Shown in pieces: positions 8,712-17,224 of a DNA stretch of 64,000 nucleotides. The stretch lies in the NCBI RefSeq assembly GCF_014524565.1, contig NZ_CP060139.1:999501-1063500 (forward strand). Direction: 5' to 3'. Every line of letters starts with the position of its first letter. Position 1 is the stretch's first letter. A program made the translations under genes and the position numbers. Source of the stretch: Croceimicrobium hydrocarbonivorans. GTDB taxonomy: Bacteria; Bacteroidota; Bacteroidia; Flavobacteriales; Schleiferiaceae. The notes beneath the pieces are model-generated. The model was not told where the DNA came from and searched no databases. It was given only the letters and a program-made list of their open reading frames with translations.

Positions 8712-9428
8712 ATGCTAAAACTCTTTAGACGAAATAATCCAAACCAAAAAATTCAAGAATGGTCTGAAAGACTAATTAGCCTGATAAACAAAAATGAGGC
8801 ACTAAAGACTCAAATAGATTCAGCTGGTATTATCGAGGGGCCGAGGATAATCAAAGAATTCATAGAACATAATGAGCCAGGTCTTGCCTGCGAGCACCTG
8901 ATCTATATGATCTCTGAATCTGGGATCTATTTAAGGGAAGAAGAAATTGATGAAATTTCTCAGTTAGCAAAAAAGTTCGGGCTTTCAATAAGCGCCTTAT
9001 CAAAGCCATCTGAAATCGAAACAGAAGCATTTTACGATCTTTTAGAGTCTTTTAATAAGGCTCAGGAAAAAGTAGTCCTTAATCTAAAAAGTCTCTGGGG
9101 CATGAAGACCCCAATGCCATGCACTCTTTGGGTGCTTTGGAGTCGAAATCAATATGAGATAGACAAATTTAAAAATGACCAAAACCTAAGAATCTTCCCC
9201 CATGGCTTTGGACTTAGCTATCAGGATGATGAAGTTTATATTGATTTTGACTTTGGGGAACAAGGAGAATACAAGGGCTTCGACCTTTATCGCCTCTGGC
9301 TTTTCCTTGAATCGAATAAAATGAAAACAGTTTTTACGAACAAAAACCAAATCAAGAAAGTAATTGACTTTGAAACGACCTCCGGAGCATTAGAATTCAG
9401 TGGTTACATCAATTATTATAAAAGATAA
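8712..9428 (+). CDS. MafI-like / DUF6896-like fusion, probable immunity protein (238 aa)
   Basis: Two recognisable parts are joined. Residues about 25-95 (the region of EPGLACEHLIYMISESGIYL and EEEIDEISQLAKKFG) follow the MafI-type immunity pattern, in which a helical protein of about 90 residues has 'GE.glA.EhL.y.i.e..i.l..eey..i..l...'. Residues about 120-225 (LWVLWSRNQYEIDKF, RIFPHGFGLSYQDD, then IDFDFGEQGEYKGFDLYRLW) follow DUF6896, a domain of polymorphic-toxin immunity proteins. Both halves point to neutralisation of a toxin. No cognate toxin gene is in the window. The next gene starts 7 nt after its stop. Confidence 0.65.
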   Translation: MLKLFRRNNPNQKIQEWSERLISLINKNEALKTQIDSAGIIEGPRIIKEFIEHNEPGLACEHLIYMISESGIYLREEEIDEISQLAKKFGLSISALSKPSEIETEAFYDLLESFNKAQEKVVLNLKSLWGMKTPMPCTLWVLWSRNQYEIDKFKNDQNLRIFPHGFGLSYQDDEVYIDFDFGEQGEYKGFDLYRLWLFLESNKMKTVFTNKNQIKKVIDFETTSGALEFSGYINYYKR

Positions 9429-9435
9429 AGGATCT

Positions 9436-9864
9436 ATGAAATCAATACATATAGCTCTCCTTGTCTTCTTTATATCCAGCTGTCAATCAGAATATTGTAA
9501 AATAGATTTTCAAAATAATGTAGACTCCTTCAATGAAGCGGTCCATACAATAAACGCTTTAAATCTAAAATCGGATAGCAAAAATCCCCATTTCCGAATT
9601 GTCAAAACTTTCTCAAAAGAAACCAGCTCTATCGACACTGCGATCTTTAAGCAAATTGATTTTATAGAATGCCACGAAGATGGAACTATCATTTTTCAGG
9701 CTCCAAATTGCAACAAAGAAAATGGCTTTAGGGATCTTGTCTACTTCGTTGCCTATTCTCCTCAAGGCAAAATCCATATTGAAAGGAAGCGAAATATTGG
9801 ACAGCTAAAAAATATTGAGGGAAATTGGTTTTCCGGCGCGCATATTAACTCATTGGCGAACTAA
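9436..9864 (+). CDS. Small lipoprotein of unknown function (142 aa)
   Basis: The ATG at 9436 is preferred to an in-frame upstream codon at 9400 that would overlap the previous gene. It yields a clean lipoprotein signal, MKSIHIALLVFFISSC with lipobox SSC (Cys at residue 16). The mature part has two further cysteines (IECHED and APNCNKEN) and a beta-rich C-terminus with an 'NWFSGAHINSLAN' ending. It follows the DUF6896-like gene by 7 nt and is followed by the next gene after 16 nt. These tight gaps suggest a three-gene transcript. No family recognised. Confidence 0.7.
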   Translation: MKSIHIALLVFFISSCQSEYCKIDFQNNVDSFNEAVHTINALNLKSDSKNPHFRIVKTFSKETSSIDTAIFKQIDFIECHEDGTIIFQAPNCNKENGFRDLVYFVAYSPQGKIHIERKRNIGQLKNIEGNWFSGAHINSLAN

Positions 9865-9880
9865 TAAATTTGGATATAAA

Positions 9881-10627
9881 ATGAAGAATTTCTTATTAAT
9901 CCCTGCGATAGCCTTAGTATCATGGACAGCCAAAGGGCAGTATCCCTTTGAGAAATACCCCACTCCTAAATATGAGCACTATAACGACTGGAAAACTTTC
10001 GACAAAAGTGAAAAGGAAAGAAAAGTTCACAGTACTCTAACCATTCCACAGTTCTTTACAAATGGGGATACTCTAAGCCTGCAATTAACTTCCTTCACCG
10101 ATCACTGGTTGGAAAATTCAATCATTCGAATTTTCCGCAATGGCATAGAAACTCAAAAGTTGATTGAAAACATGGCATTTGTCCCCCATGGATTAGACAC
10201 TTTAAGGGTTGCCGACATCAATGGTGATGGACTTCAGGACATAAAAATAATTTCAGCCTATATGGGTAGTGGGACAGCAGCAATGAATGTTAGAGTTATT
10301 TACTTATTTCAGCAAAGTGATACTGGTTTCCAAAAAATTTCTTTTGCAGACAAAATGAGCTCCAACCGAAAAGAGAGAGATTTTGATGGAGATAAAAATT
10401 TTGAAATCATTACGCTAAACCTAATTGGATACGAGGGTCACAGCTATTGGTTATTCAATCTTTTCAATAACCAGGACGCTGGATTGGAGAGTGTGAACAA
10501 CCAACATAATTACCCCATACTAATTCAGTTTCTGAAACATCCTAATTATGAAATAACCAATAAAATCAGTCGCGATAAAATGAAGTCATTTGCTTTAAAA
10601 TTCCCCGATGACTATCATGCACAATAA
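9881..10627 (+). CDS. Secreted VCBS/FG-GAP-like protein (248 aa)
   Basis: The ATG at 9881 gives a signal peptide (MKNFLLIPAIALVSWTAKGQ), whereas a longer in-frame reading from 9815 would bury it and overlap the upstream gene. Two calcium-type loops are visible, DINGDGLQD and DFDGDKNFE, each preceded or followed by short beta strands. This is typical of FG-GAP/VCBS-like propeller repeats, so the mature protein probably binds calcium in the periplasm or outside the cell. Only about two repeats are present, too few for a full propeller. No T9SS tail. The substrate or partner is unknown. Confidence 0.7.
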   Translation: MKNFLLIPAIALVSWTAKGQYPFEKYPTPKYEHYNDWKTFDKSEKERKVHSTLTIPQFFTNGDTLSLQLTSFTDHWLENSIIRIFRNGIETQKLIENMAFVPHGLDTLRVADINGDGLQDIKIISAYMGSGTAAMNVRVIYLFQQSDTGFQKISFADKMSSNRKERDFDGDKNFEIITLNLIGYEGHSYWLFNLFNNQDAGLESVNNQHNYPILIQFLKHPNYEITNKISRDKMKSFALKFPDDYHAQ

Positions 10628-10692
10628 AAAATGAGCGATAAAGATTGATTTAAAACAATTCAATTGACAAGACCCATAAGCCCTATTTAATT

Positions 10693-11070
10693 ATGAGACC
10701 AATACTTTCAGTTCTATTTCTCTTCTTCATGACTACGGCCATTGCTCAGGAAAAATTAAGTACTGAAATTCTTTTGGGTTGCTGGACAGACTCTAGGGAA
10801 GAAAGCACGATTGATTTCAATATTTTCCGTCCCTGCGACTACAAGGAGTTTCCAATCTCGCGCTACAGGTTTATGATGGTTTTAGAGGAAAATCAAGAAT
10901 GCCAATGGTTGTATTTATCTCCGAATGACGCGCATAGTATGGTACCAGGAACTTGGAAATTTGATGAGTCCAGCAGGACGCTATCCATATTCTCATCTGA
11001 TGGTAAAATGATTAGGAACTTCGAACTAACTGCACTATCCGAGTCCGAAATGAAAATTAAAAAGAGTTAA
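10693..11070 (+). CDS. Small secreted lipocalin-like protein (125 aa)
   Basis: Residues 1-19 are a signal peptide (MRPILSVLFLFFMTTAIAQ). The mature part opens with LLGCWTDSRE and later has GTWKFDESSRTLSIFSSDG. These are the GxW and following strand motifs common in small Bacteroidota lipocalin-like domains, eight-stranded calycin folds that often begin 'L.G.W'. It ends with a lysine-rich strand (EMKIKKS). Ligand unknown. The fold call is by motif only. It is the last gene before the first repeat block, which begins about 80 nt after its stop. Confidence 0.65.
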   Translation: MRPILSVLFLFFMTTAIAQEKLSTEILLGCWTDSREESTIDFNIFRPCDYKEFPISRYRFMMVLEENQECQWLYLSPNDAHSMVPGTWKFDESSRTLSIFSSDGKMIRNFELTALSESEMKIKKS

Positions 11071-11464
11071 ATACATTAACTCCTGTTTCCATTGACTGAT
11101 TTGATTGGGATGAACCTCGATCTTTTGAGTCAACTCTGCCATTGTTGACTGCTCCTACTTAAATCATTGTTTCGGAGCTCGTGGCACCTGAGCAGCGATA
11201 GCCGTTCGCAGGGTTGTACTCAAGACTCAAATTCGCTTTAAGGAGAATTGCTATCCTACAGAAAAACATCAATCAGGCTGGCCCGACCCCAGAAGCGGCG
11301 GTCCAAGGGAATCGCCTCTCAGGGGCCTTGATTTTTTGAATACTTTTTCAAATGCCTTTTTAATTTTCAATGGAATTTGAGAGCTACAGCTTCGCTTCCG
11401 GTTGTATCAAGAAAAGTATCTCCCAAACCAAAAAGCAATACTTCATTTCCAAAAAAATGCTCTT

Positions 11465-11484
11465 TGATACTTTTTGCATTGGCC
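11465..11484 (+). repeat. GATACTTTTT hairpin left arm and loop, repeat module C (imperfect copy)
   Basis: GATACTTTTT followed by GCATTGGCC is the first part of the hairpin that elsewhere closes with AAAAAGTATC. Here the closing arm reads AAAAAGTACC, so one pair is lost. It marks the junction between the core module and the CCTAGG module of the repeat family. Confidence 0.5.
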
Positions 11485-11501
11485 AAAAAGTACCCAACCT
11501 G

Positions 11502-11531
11502 CCCGCCGCTGTTCCAGCTCCGGTAGGCGGG
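11502..11531. repeat. REP-like hairpin inside repeat block A
   Basis: CCCGCC (11502-11507) and GGCGGG (11526-11531) are reverse complements around an 18-nt loop. The same element is present at 26892-26921 at the same place in block D, but is absent from the other copies of this module. This suggests insertion into, or loss from, the repeat. Confidence 0.6.
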
Positions 11532-12425
11532 AAACCCTAGGCCTTTCCCAAGGCGATTTTTGATTCCTTTTAGTCATCAAAACCGTTCTTCGCTTTTCGC
11601 TTCATGCTCTCTCCGCCTGCGGCAGACGCAATTCCGCGAAGCTCCGAACTATCACTGAGGAAAGGCCGTATCTTCCAAATGATGGCAGCTACAAGCTCCA
11701 TAATTCGGCAGAATCCTTCACAAAACATTGCCCCTACTCCAAAACAACTCTCGGAGCTTGTGGCACCTGAGCAGCGATAGCCGTTCGCAGGGTAGTACTC
11801 AGGACTCAAATTCGCTTTAAAGAGAATTGCTATCCTACAGAAAAACATCAATCAGGCTGGCCCGACCCAAGAAGCGGCGGTCCGAAGGAATCGCCTTTCA
11901 GGGGCCTTGATTTTTTGCTTCGTTTTACAAATGATCTCTATTAAATTCAAAGGAATTTGTGAGCTCTGGCTGCGCCTTCGGTTTTATCAAGAAAAAATGA
12001 AACGCAATACACATCCACTAAAGGTTAGAACCACATACAACCCAAGCTTCTGTGGTCGAAAGAACCGACCGAAGGTCCAGGTAATTTCGAATCGCCTTCA
12101 AGCTTCCTTGATTTTTTGGATACTTTTTCAAATGCCTTTTTAATTTTCAATGGAATTTGAGAGCTACAGCTTCGCTTCCGGTTGTATCAAGAAAAAAGTA
12201 TCGACAGTATTTAAGGAATTTAAGAGCTCAGACTAGAAGCCTTCGGTTGTATCAAGAAAAATTATCGGCAGATTAAATGAACTTGAAAGCTAGTAGATGA
12301 TCTCAAAGAATAGCAATACCCCAAAACTCCAAGCTGAAATAATTACTTAGCTTTAAAAACCTAAAACCCAAAGAAAAGCTTGGCTTCTGATAGTGGAACA
12401 GCGAGAGCCAATCCAATCGAAAACC

Positions 12426-12986
12426 ATGAAAGACTTCTTCAATAAAATCCATCACATAGATCAAGCTATTCTTGAAACTTATCTATCGGAGTGGACGGCA
12501 TACCAAGCTCCTAAAAAAACCATACTAACCGCTCCCGGGGAAACAGAGCGCTATATCTATTTTGTTCAGGAAGGAGTTCAGCAATCTTATTACCTCAACG
12601 AAGATAAAAAGCATGTAATCGCCTTTACCTACCCTCCTTCTTTAAGTGGAATTCCGGAGTCCTTCCTAACCCAAAGCCCATCCAAGTATTATTTGGAAAC
12701 GGTTACAGAAAGTTCATTCCTCCGACTTTCTTATGCAAAGCACCAAGAGCTGATGCAAGAACATAGGGAAATAGAAACGCTCTTTAGAAAGGCCACCGAA
12801 CTCCTATTAATCGGGATGGTACAGCGTCATTATGAATTAATGGCATTTGATATAAATCAACGCTTCAGCTCCTTTGCCCAAAGAAGTCCACAGCTCTTTA
12901 ATTTAGTGGCACATAAAGACCTGGCTTCCTACCTCCGAATCGACTCCAGTAACTTCAGTAAACTCTTCAATTCGGTGAAGATTTAG
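12426..12986 (+). CDS. Crp/Fnr family transcriptional regulator
   Basis: The 186-residue protein has an N-terminal cyclic-nucleotide-binding-type beta roll (with APGETERYIYFVQEGVQQSYY), a long dimerisation helix and a C-terminal winged helix. The recognition region is LASYLRIDSSNFSKLFNSV. No cysteine cluster for an iron-sulfur centre is present at the N-terminus, so it is not an oxygen-sensing FNR. The ATG at 12426 is chosen over an in-frame GTG 33 nt upstream because it begins at the usual position (MKDFFNKIH). A 14-bp palindrome begins 4 nt after its stop, in front of the hydrolase gene, which it probably controls. Its own leader contains no evident operator. Confidence 0.85.
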   Translation: MKDFFNKIHHIDQAILETYLSEWTAYQAPKKTILTAPGETERYIYFVQEGVQQSYYLNEDKKHVIAFTYPPSLSGIPESFLTQSPSKYYLETVTESSFLRLSYAKHQELMQEHREIETLFRKATELLLIGMVQRHYELMAFDINQRFSSFAQRSPQLFNLVAHKDLASYLRIDSSNFSKLFNSVKI

Positions 12987-12990
12987 AATC

Positions 12991-13004
12991 TTGGTATATA
13001 CCAA
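12991..13004. promoter_or_regulatory. Perfect 14-bp palindrome TTGGTATATACCAA, candidate Crp/Fnr operator
   Basis: The 14 bases read identically on both strands (5-4-5 layout TTGGT-ATAT-ACCAA), matching the geometry of FNR-type boxes. It starts 4 nt after the stop of a Crp/Fnr gene and lies 47 nt before the hydrolase start. A second Crp/Fnr gene in the window has a similar palindrome at exactly the same distance from its stop (50260). Binding is inferred from position and symmetry. Confidence 0.55.
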
Positions 13005-13051
13005 AAATCAGATTTAAAATGCGCTTGACCTTTGCTGCAAATTAATCAGCA

Positions 13052-13963
13052 ATGAAACAGGTATTTAACATTTTAATCTTAATCGGTATGCACACCAACG
13101 CTTTTTCCCAGTCTTGGGTAGACAGTACTCTTTATCCTTTTGAAAACAAATTTCTGCGATTAGAAGCGGGAACTATGCATTATGTAGATGAAGGCAGCGG
13201 GGAAATCATACTTTTTGTTCATGGTACTCCAACCTGGTCTTTCCTATACCGAGACTTCATCCAAGAACTTTCTCAAGACTACCGCTGCATCGCTATAGAC
13301 CATTTAGGCTTTGGCCTTTCAGAAAAACCCGACTCGGTACCCGGAACCCCCGAATGGCATGCGCAGAACCTTAGTGAGTTTATCCAAAAATTAGACCTTC
13401 AAAACATCACATTGGTTGTCCATGATTTTGGTGGCCCTATTGGCTTAGCCGCTGGAATAGCCAATTCGGAAAGAATTAAAAAAGTGGTTCTATTCAACAC
13501 TTGGCTTTGGGCTACTGCCCATAAAGAGGAAGCCCAGAAAATTGACAAGACCATAAACAGTGGGCTAGGAAAATTCCTTTATCTCAATCTAAATTTCTCT
13601 CCGAAAGTACTTTTGAAAAAGGGATTTGCCGATAAATCCAATCTTTCGAAAGATGTTCACCAGCATTACATCAAACCCTTTCCAAATAAAACCTCAAGAA
13701 TCCCTTTACTCAATCTAGCCAAAGCCTTGGTGGGCTCCTCCGAGTGGTATCAAAAACAATGGGAGCAGTTTGATTCCTTAGCGAACAAAGAATTTTTAAT
13801 TCTCTGGGGAAGGAAAGATGAATTCATCACCCTCGAAAACCTACAGAAATGGCAAGAACGATTGCCAAAGACCAAAACGGTAGAATTGGATTGTGGTCAT
13901 TTCGTTCAGGAAGAAAAAACAAATGAGGCGATTAAGGAGATCCAGAGTTTCATGAAGGAATAA
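13052..13963 (+). CDS. Secreted haloalkane-dehalogenase-like alpha/beta hydrolase (303 aa)
   Basis: A signal peptide (MKQVFNILILIGMHTNAFSQ) precedes an alpha/beta-hydrolase. The oxyanion motif is HGTPTWSFLYR (residues 57-67), the nucleophile elbow is VVHDFGGP with Asp125, the acid is probably Asp256 (GRKDEF) and the base is His283 (CGHF). An aspartate nucleophile and the HGxPTWSxLYR motif are marks of haloalkane dehalogenases. In typical members a Trp that stabilises halide follows the nucleophile (HDW), and here it is Phe, so activity on haloalkanes is uncertain. It may hydrolyse an epoxide or ester. Export is unusual for this family. It lies downstream of the Crp/Fnr gene and palindrome. 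Confidence 0.8.
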   Translation: MKQVFNILILIGMHTNAFSQSWVDSTLYPFENKFLRLEAGTMHYVDEGSGEIILFVHGTPTWSFLYRDFIQELSQDYRCIAIDHLGFGLSEKPDSVPGTPEWHAQNLSEFIQKLDLQNITLVVHDFGGPIGLAAGIANSERIKKVVLFNTWLWATAHKEEAQKIDKTINSGLGKFLYLNLNFSPKVLLKKGFADKSNLSKDVHQHYIKPFPNKTSRIPLLNLAKALVGSSEWYQKQWEQFDSLANKEFLILWGRKDEFITLENLQKWQERLPKTKTVELDCGHFVQEEKTNEAIKEIQSFMKE

Positions 13964-13979
13964 TGCCACTACATTGGTG

Positions 13980-15815
13980 AATCACTGAGGAAAAGCCGGA
14001 TCTTCCAAATGATGGCAGCCACAAGCTACAGAATTCGGCAGAATCCTTCACTAAACATTACTCCTTCTAAAAACCATAATTCGGAGCTCCCGGCACCTGA
14101 GCAGCGATAGCCCTTCGCAGGGTAGTACTTAGAACTCAAATTCGCTTTAAAGAGAATTGCCACCCTAAAGAAAAATATCAATCAGGCTGGCCCGACCCAA
14201 GAAGCGGTGGTCCAAAGGAATCGTCTCCCAGCGGCCTTAACCTTTTGTTTTGGGTGATACTTTTTGCATCGGCCAAAAAGTATCGAAAAACCCTAGGCCT
14301 TTCCCAAGGTGATTTTTGATTCCTTTTAGTCATCAAAACCGTTCTTCGCTTATCGCTTCATGCTCTTTCCGCCTGCGGCGGACGCAATTCCGCGAAGCTC
14401 CGAACTATCACTGAGGAAAGGCCGGATCTTCCAAGCAATGGTAGTTGCTTCAGATAGTGTCTGGAAGATTCCAGCACTTAACAATATTCCAAAGTGCAAA
14501 TTTTAATTTCGGAGCCTTCGGAAGCTTGGCAGCGATAACAGAGCGAAGGGTTGTTTCCAAGAAAAAAATGAATGTTATAGATTCACTTCCCTTTGAGCTA
14601 ATAACTGTCTAAATGCCTGGCCCAACCCTAGCTTCTGTGGTCGAAAGAACCGACCGAAGGTCCAGGTAATTTCGAATCGCCTTCAAGCTTCCTTGATCTT
14701 TTGGATACTTTTTCAAATGCCTCTTAAACTTCCAATGGAATTTGAGAGCTCAGGCTAAAAGCCTTCGGTTGTATCAAGAGAAAAGTATCAAAGAAATCTC
14801 CCTGCAAAGAACTTTCAATTACAATAAAGTCACCAATAAGCTGGCCCAACCCAAGAAGCGGCGGTCCATAGGAATCGTCTCCCAGCGGCCTTGACCTTTT
14901 GTTTTGGGTGATACTTTTTGCATCGGCCAAAAAGTATCGAAAAACCCTAGGCCTTTCCCTAGGTGATTTTTGATTCCTTTTAGTCATCAAAACCGTTCTT
15001 CGCTTATCGCTTCATGCTCTTTCCGCCTGCGGCGGACGCAATTCCGCGAAGCTCCGAACTATCACTGAGGAAAGGCCGGATCTTCCAAATGATTATAGTC
15101 GATACAGATAGAGTTCAGTCGAATCCTTCACTAAACATTGCCCCTACTCCATAACATTTTTCGGAGCTTACGGCACCTGAGCAGCGATAGGCGTTCGCAG
15201 GGTAGTACTCAGAACTCAAATTCGCTTGAAGGAGAATTGCTATCCTACAGAAAAACATCAATCAGGCTGGCCCACCCCAAGAAGCGGCGGTCCAAGGGAA
15301 TCGCCTTTCAGGGGCCTTGATTTTTTGCTTCGTTTTACAAATGATCTATATTAAATTCAAAGGGATTTGTGAGCTCTGGCTGCGCCTTCGGTTTTATCAA
15401 GAAAAAATGAAGCACAATGCGCATCCACCAAAGTTTAAACCACACGCAACCCTAGCTTCTGTGGTCGAAAGAACCGACCGAAGGTCCAGGTAATTTCGAA
15501 TCGCCTTCAAGCTTCCTTGATCTTTTGGATACTTTTTCAAATGTCTTTTTAATTTTCAATGGAATTTGAGAGCTCAGGCTAAAAGCCTTCGGTTTTATCA
15601 AGAGAAAAGTATCAAAGAAATCTCCCTGCAAAGAACTTTCAATTACAATAAAGACACCAATAAGCTGGCCCACCCCAAGAAGCGGCGGTCCATTGGAATC
15701 GCCTTTCAGGGGCCTTAACCTTTTGTTTCGTTTTGGGTCAAGCCAAAATGAAAAGAACAATCGACCAAAGGTCCAGATGATTTCGTACCGCCTTTCAAGG
15801 ACCTTGATTGTATGA
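13980..15815 (+). repeat. Complex repeat block B (about 1.8 kb, non-coding)
   Basis: Two canonical cores lie at 14082 and 15162, and a variant core (GGCAGCGATAACAGAGCGAAG) after 14513. The hairpin GATACTTTTT / AAAAAGTATC with loop GCATCGGCC occurs at 14256-14284 and again at 14910-14938. The part from about 14222 to 14460 is repeated almost exactly at about 14873-15100, an internal duplication of about 0.65 kb period. The block begins about 16 nt after the hydrolase stop. It ends about 55 nt before the next gene. Short open frames inside it are shadows: copies elsewhere are broken by indels. Confidence 0.85.
14256..14284 (+). repeat. Perfect 10-bp hairpin of the repeat family
   Basis: GATACTTTTT (14256-14265) and AAAAAGTATC (14275-14284) pair completely around GCATCGGCC. 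The same hairpin recurs at 14910-14938, 18951-18979 and 26856-26884. Confidence 0.75.
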
Positions 15816-15870
15816 CACCCAGCATAGACCGAAAAATGTCTTAATATTAGCCAGCCTATAAGCTGCTTTC

Positions 15871-16752
15871 ATGGATCAAACCGAATTACAATTCTGGTAT
15901 TTTTTAATCAAAGGAAAACTAGACGATTCTACAGGAGGCTTTTGCAGCTATTTTTCCTACGGTCATAGATGCGGAGTAGCTTTGGAAAACATCTATGCCG
16001 CTGCCAAAAAAGAAGGTATTTCAAAACCTACCGTCATCGAGATGATGCGACTTGATGATTGGGATGATTACAAAATTCCAGAAGCAGCGATAAAAGTTTC
16101 CGAAAACAGCTTCAGACTTCCAGGGACCGATACCTTCAGCTTGAATTCACCCTCCCAAGTCTTCACCCCGCCAAAGGGCATTGCTTTTAGTACTGAGGAA
16201 GGTGATTTTGAATCGGAGCTTATAAAGGAAGGATTTGTGGCCTATACTAAAGATGAAAATGGGGTCTATGAATTCCAAATGGTGGTCGACAATAGTCGAT
16301 TGATCGAAGTATTTTTTAAATGTGCCAATTTTATTGAACCGGTAGATTCATTATTGATTGAGATGATGGAGCATTGGGAAATGAGAACTCCAGAATTATG
16401 GGCTGGCAAAGCTCTCTGCTCTAAGAAAGAGGTCCTAGATTTCCTAAAAGAACATCAATCCGACACCCTTGAAAATGGATTTGTTGAATTAATAGTTCAC
16501 TCCCCAATTGGATTAACCAACTTAAGGTTATGTGAACACAAAAAAATTCAATTACACACCGAATCGCTGGAGGTCTTTAATAGTTTCATCCGAGCAGTAA
16601 TTAACTTAGGATTTAAACAAACCAGGGACTTGTACAATATAGAATACGGCTACCATCATTGGCATTACAGGCCAAGCAAAAGCCTGAACCGTGATGAATT
16701 CACTCAATTGTTGATGGACCTCGATTTCGAAAAACTTAATCTTGAAATTTAA
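15871..16752 (+). CDS. Hypothetical cytosolic protein (293 aa)
   Basis: A full-length soluble protein that I do not recognise. It opens with FWYFLIKGKLDDS, and then has a histidine/cysteine-containing FSYGHRCGVALENI segment and a helix. The middle is acidic and beta-rich. The C-terminal domain is helical with an aromatic YGYHHWHYRP stretch. No signal peptide or membrane segment. The gene starts right after repeat block B, and its stop overlaps the next gene by 11 nt. The pair is therefore probably translated together. As the partner is an ankyrin protein, a protein-binding role is possible, but nothing shows it directly. Confidence 0.7.
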   Translation: MDQTELQFWYFLIKGKLDDSTGGFCSYFSYGHRCGVALENIYAAAKKEGISKPTVIEMMRLDDWDDYKIPEAAIKVSENSFRLPGTDTFSLNSPSQVFTPPKGIAFSTEEGDFESELIKEGFVAYTKDENGVYEFQMVVDNSRLIEVFFKCANFIEPVDSLLIEMMEHWEMRTPELWAGKALCSKKEVLDFLKEHQSDTLENGFVELIVHSPIGLTNLRLCEHKKIQLHTESLEVFNSFIRAVINLGFKQTRDLYNIEYGYHHWHYRPSKSLNRDEFTQLLMDLDFEKLNLEI

Positions 16753-17224
16753 ACTCTTCACTTCACAGGAAAACAGGAAAGATCTCAATTCCTGTATTTT
16801 TAGATCAGACTTGAGCGGTGCCTTGATTTTGATCCAGGCTGGCGCAGATATCAATGGAAAGAATGACCGTGGAATAAGGCCCATATATTCGGCCCTCAAT
16901 TCGGATAATCCTAAAAACTTGAAATCCCTTATTGAACAGGGGGCCGATATTAACATTGACTTTGGAGCCCCCCTACGTGAAAGCTTTGACAACTGCATAG
17001 ACGGAATGATTCAGAAAAATAGAAATGTACCTTATCCCGAGTCCTTGGAAATGCTAGAAATATTGCTAGCTAATGGCGCCGATCCAGAAATAAAAGATGA
17101 AAATGGAGAAAGACCCATCGATATTATTCCTGTCTATGCCGGAAGCCCCGAAAACCTAAACAAGCTCAAGTCGATTTTCAGAGCCTTAATTCCAAATATT
17201 GATGAGCTCTTAAAAGAACAGTGA
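16742..17224 (+). CDS. Ankyrin-repeat protein (160 aa)
   Basis: Ankyrin repeats are visible as SGALILIQAGADINGKND, NLKSLIEQGADINID and SLEMLEILLANGADPEIKDENGERPID, with the usual L-L-x-x-G-A-D turns. About three to four repeats make up the protein, a small cytosolic protein-binding domain. The likely start is TTG at 16742, since no ATG is found before the first repeat. It overlaps the preceding stop by 11 nt, so translation is coupled. Small solitary ankyrin proteins of this type are often immunity or partner proteins, an inference that the surrounding genes weakly support. Confidence 0.75.
   Translation: MKFKLFTSQENRKDLNSCIFRSDLSGALILIQAGADINGKNDRGIRPIYSALNSDNPKNLKSLIEQGADINIDFGAPLRESFDNCIDGMIQKNRNVPYPESLEMLEILLANGADPEIKDENGERPIDIIPVYAGSPENLNKLKSIFRALIPNIDELLKEQ

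Larger units (their letters stand above)
11151..12265 (+). repeat. Complex repeat block A (about 1.1 kb, non-coding)
   Basis: This block contains two copies of the family core (CGGAGCT... GGCACCTGAGCAGCGATAG) at 11173 and 11752. Each is followed by a segment with GGCCCGACCC and AAGAAGCGGCGGTCC and then CCTTGATTTTTTG. Arms of the type GAATACTTTTT...AAAAGTATC and GCTTCGTTTT...AAAAAATGAA close hairpins. The module with CCTAGGCCTTTCCCAAGG and CCGCCTGCGGC lies between the two cores. A REP-like hairpin is inserted at about 11500. Short open frames on both strands are neither conserved nor intact between copies. Bases 12266-12425 after the block hold no recognisable feature. Confidence 0.85.

Noticed and set aside
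140-10627. A classic chromosomal integron with attC sites
   Set aside because: Gaps between genes do not share a common attC-like palindromic element, and no tyrosine integrase is present in the window. A cassette origin remains a hypothesis only.
11570-11851. Open frame on the minus strand inside repeat block A
   Set aside because: The related sequence in other blocks is broken by frameshifts and stops, and the frame ends at repeat module borders. Similar frames at 14724, 15452, 26655 and 34212 share short peptides only because the DNA is repeated.
13980-15815. Insertion sequence or MITE with terminal repeats and target-site duplication
   Set aside because: No transposase frame and no matching terminal inverted repeats or target-site duplications could be seen at the block borders. 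The modular mosaic does not fit one element.
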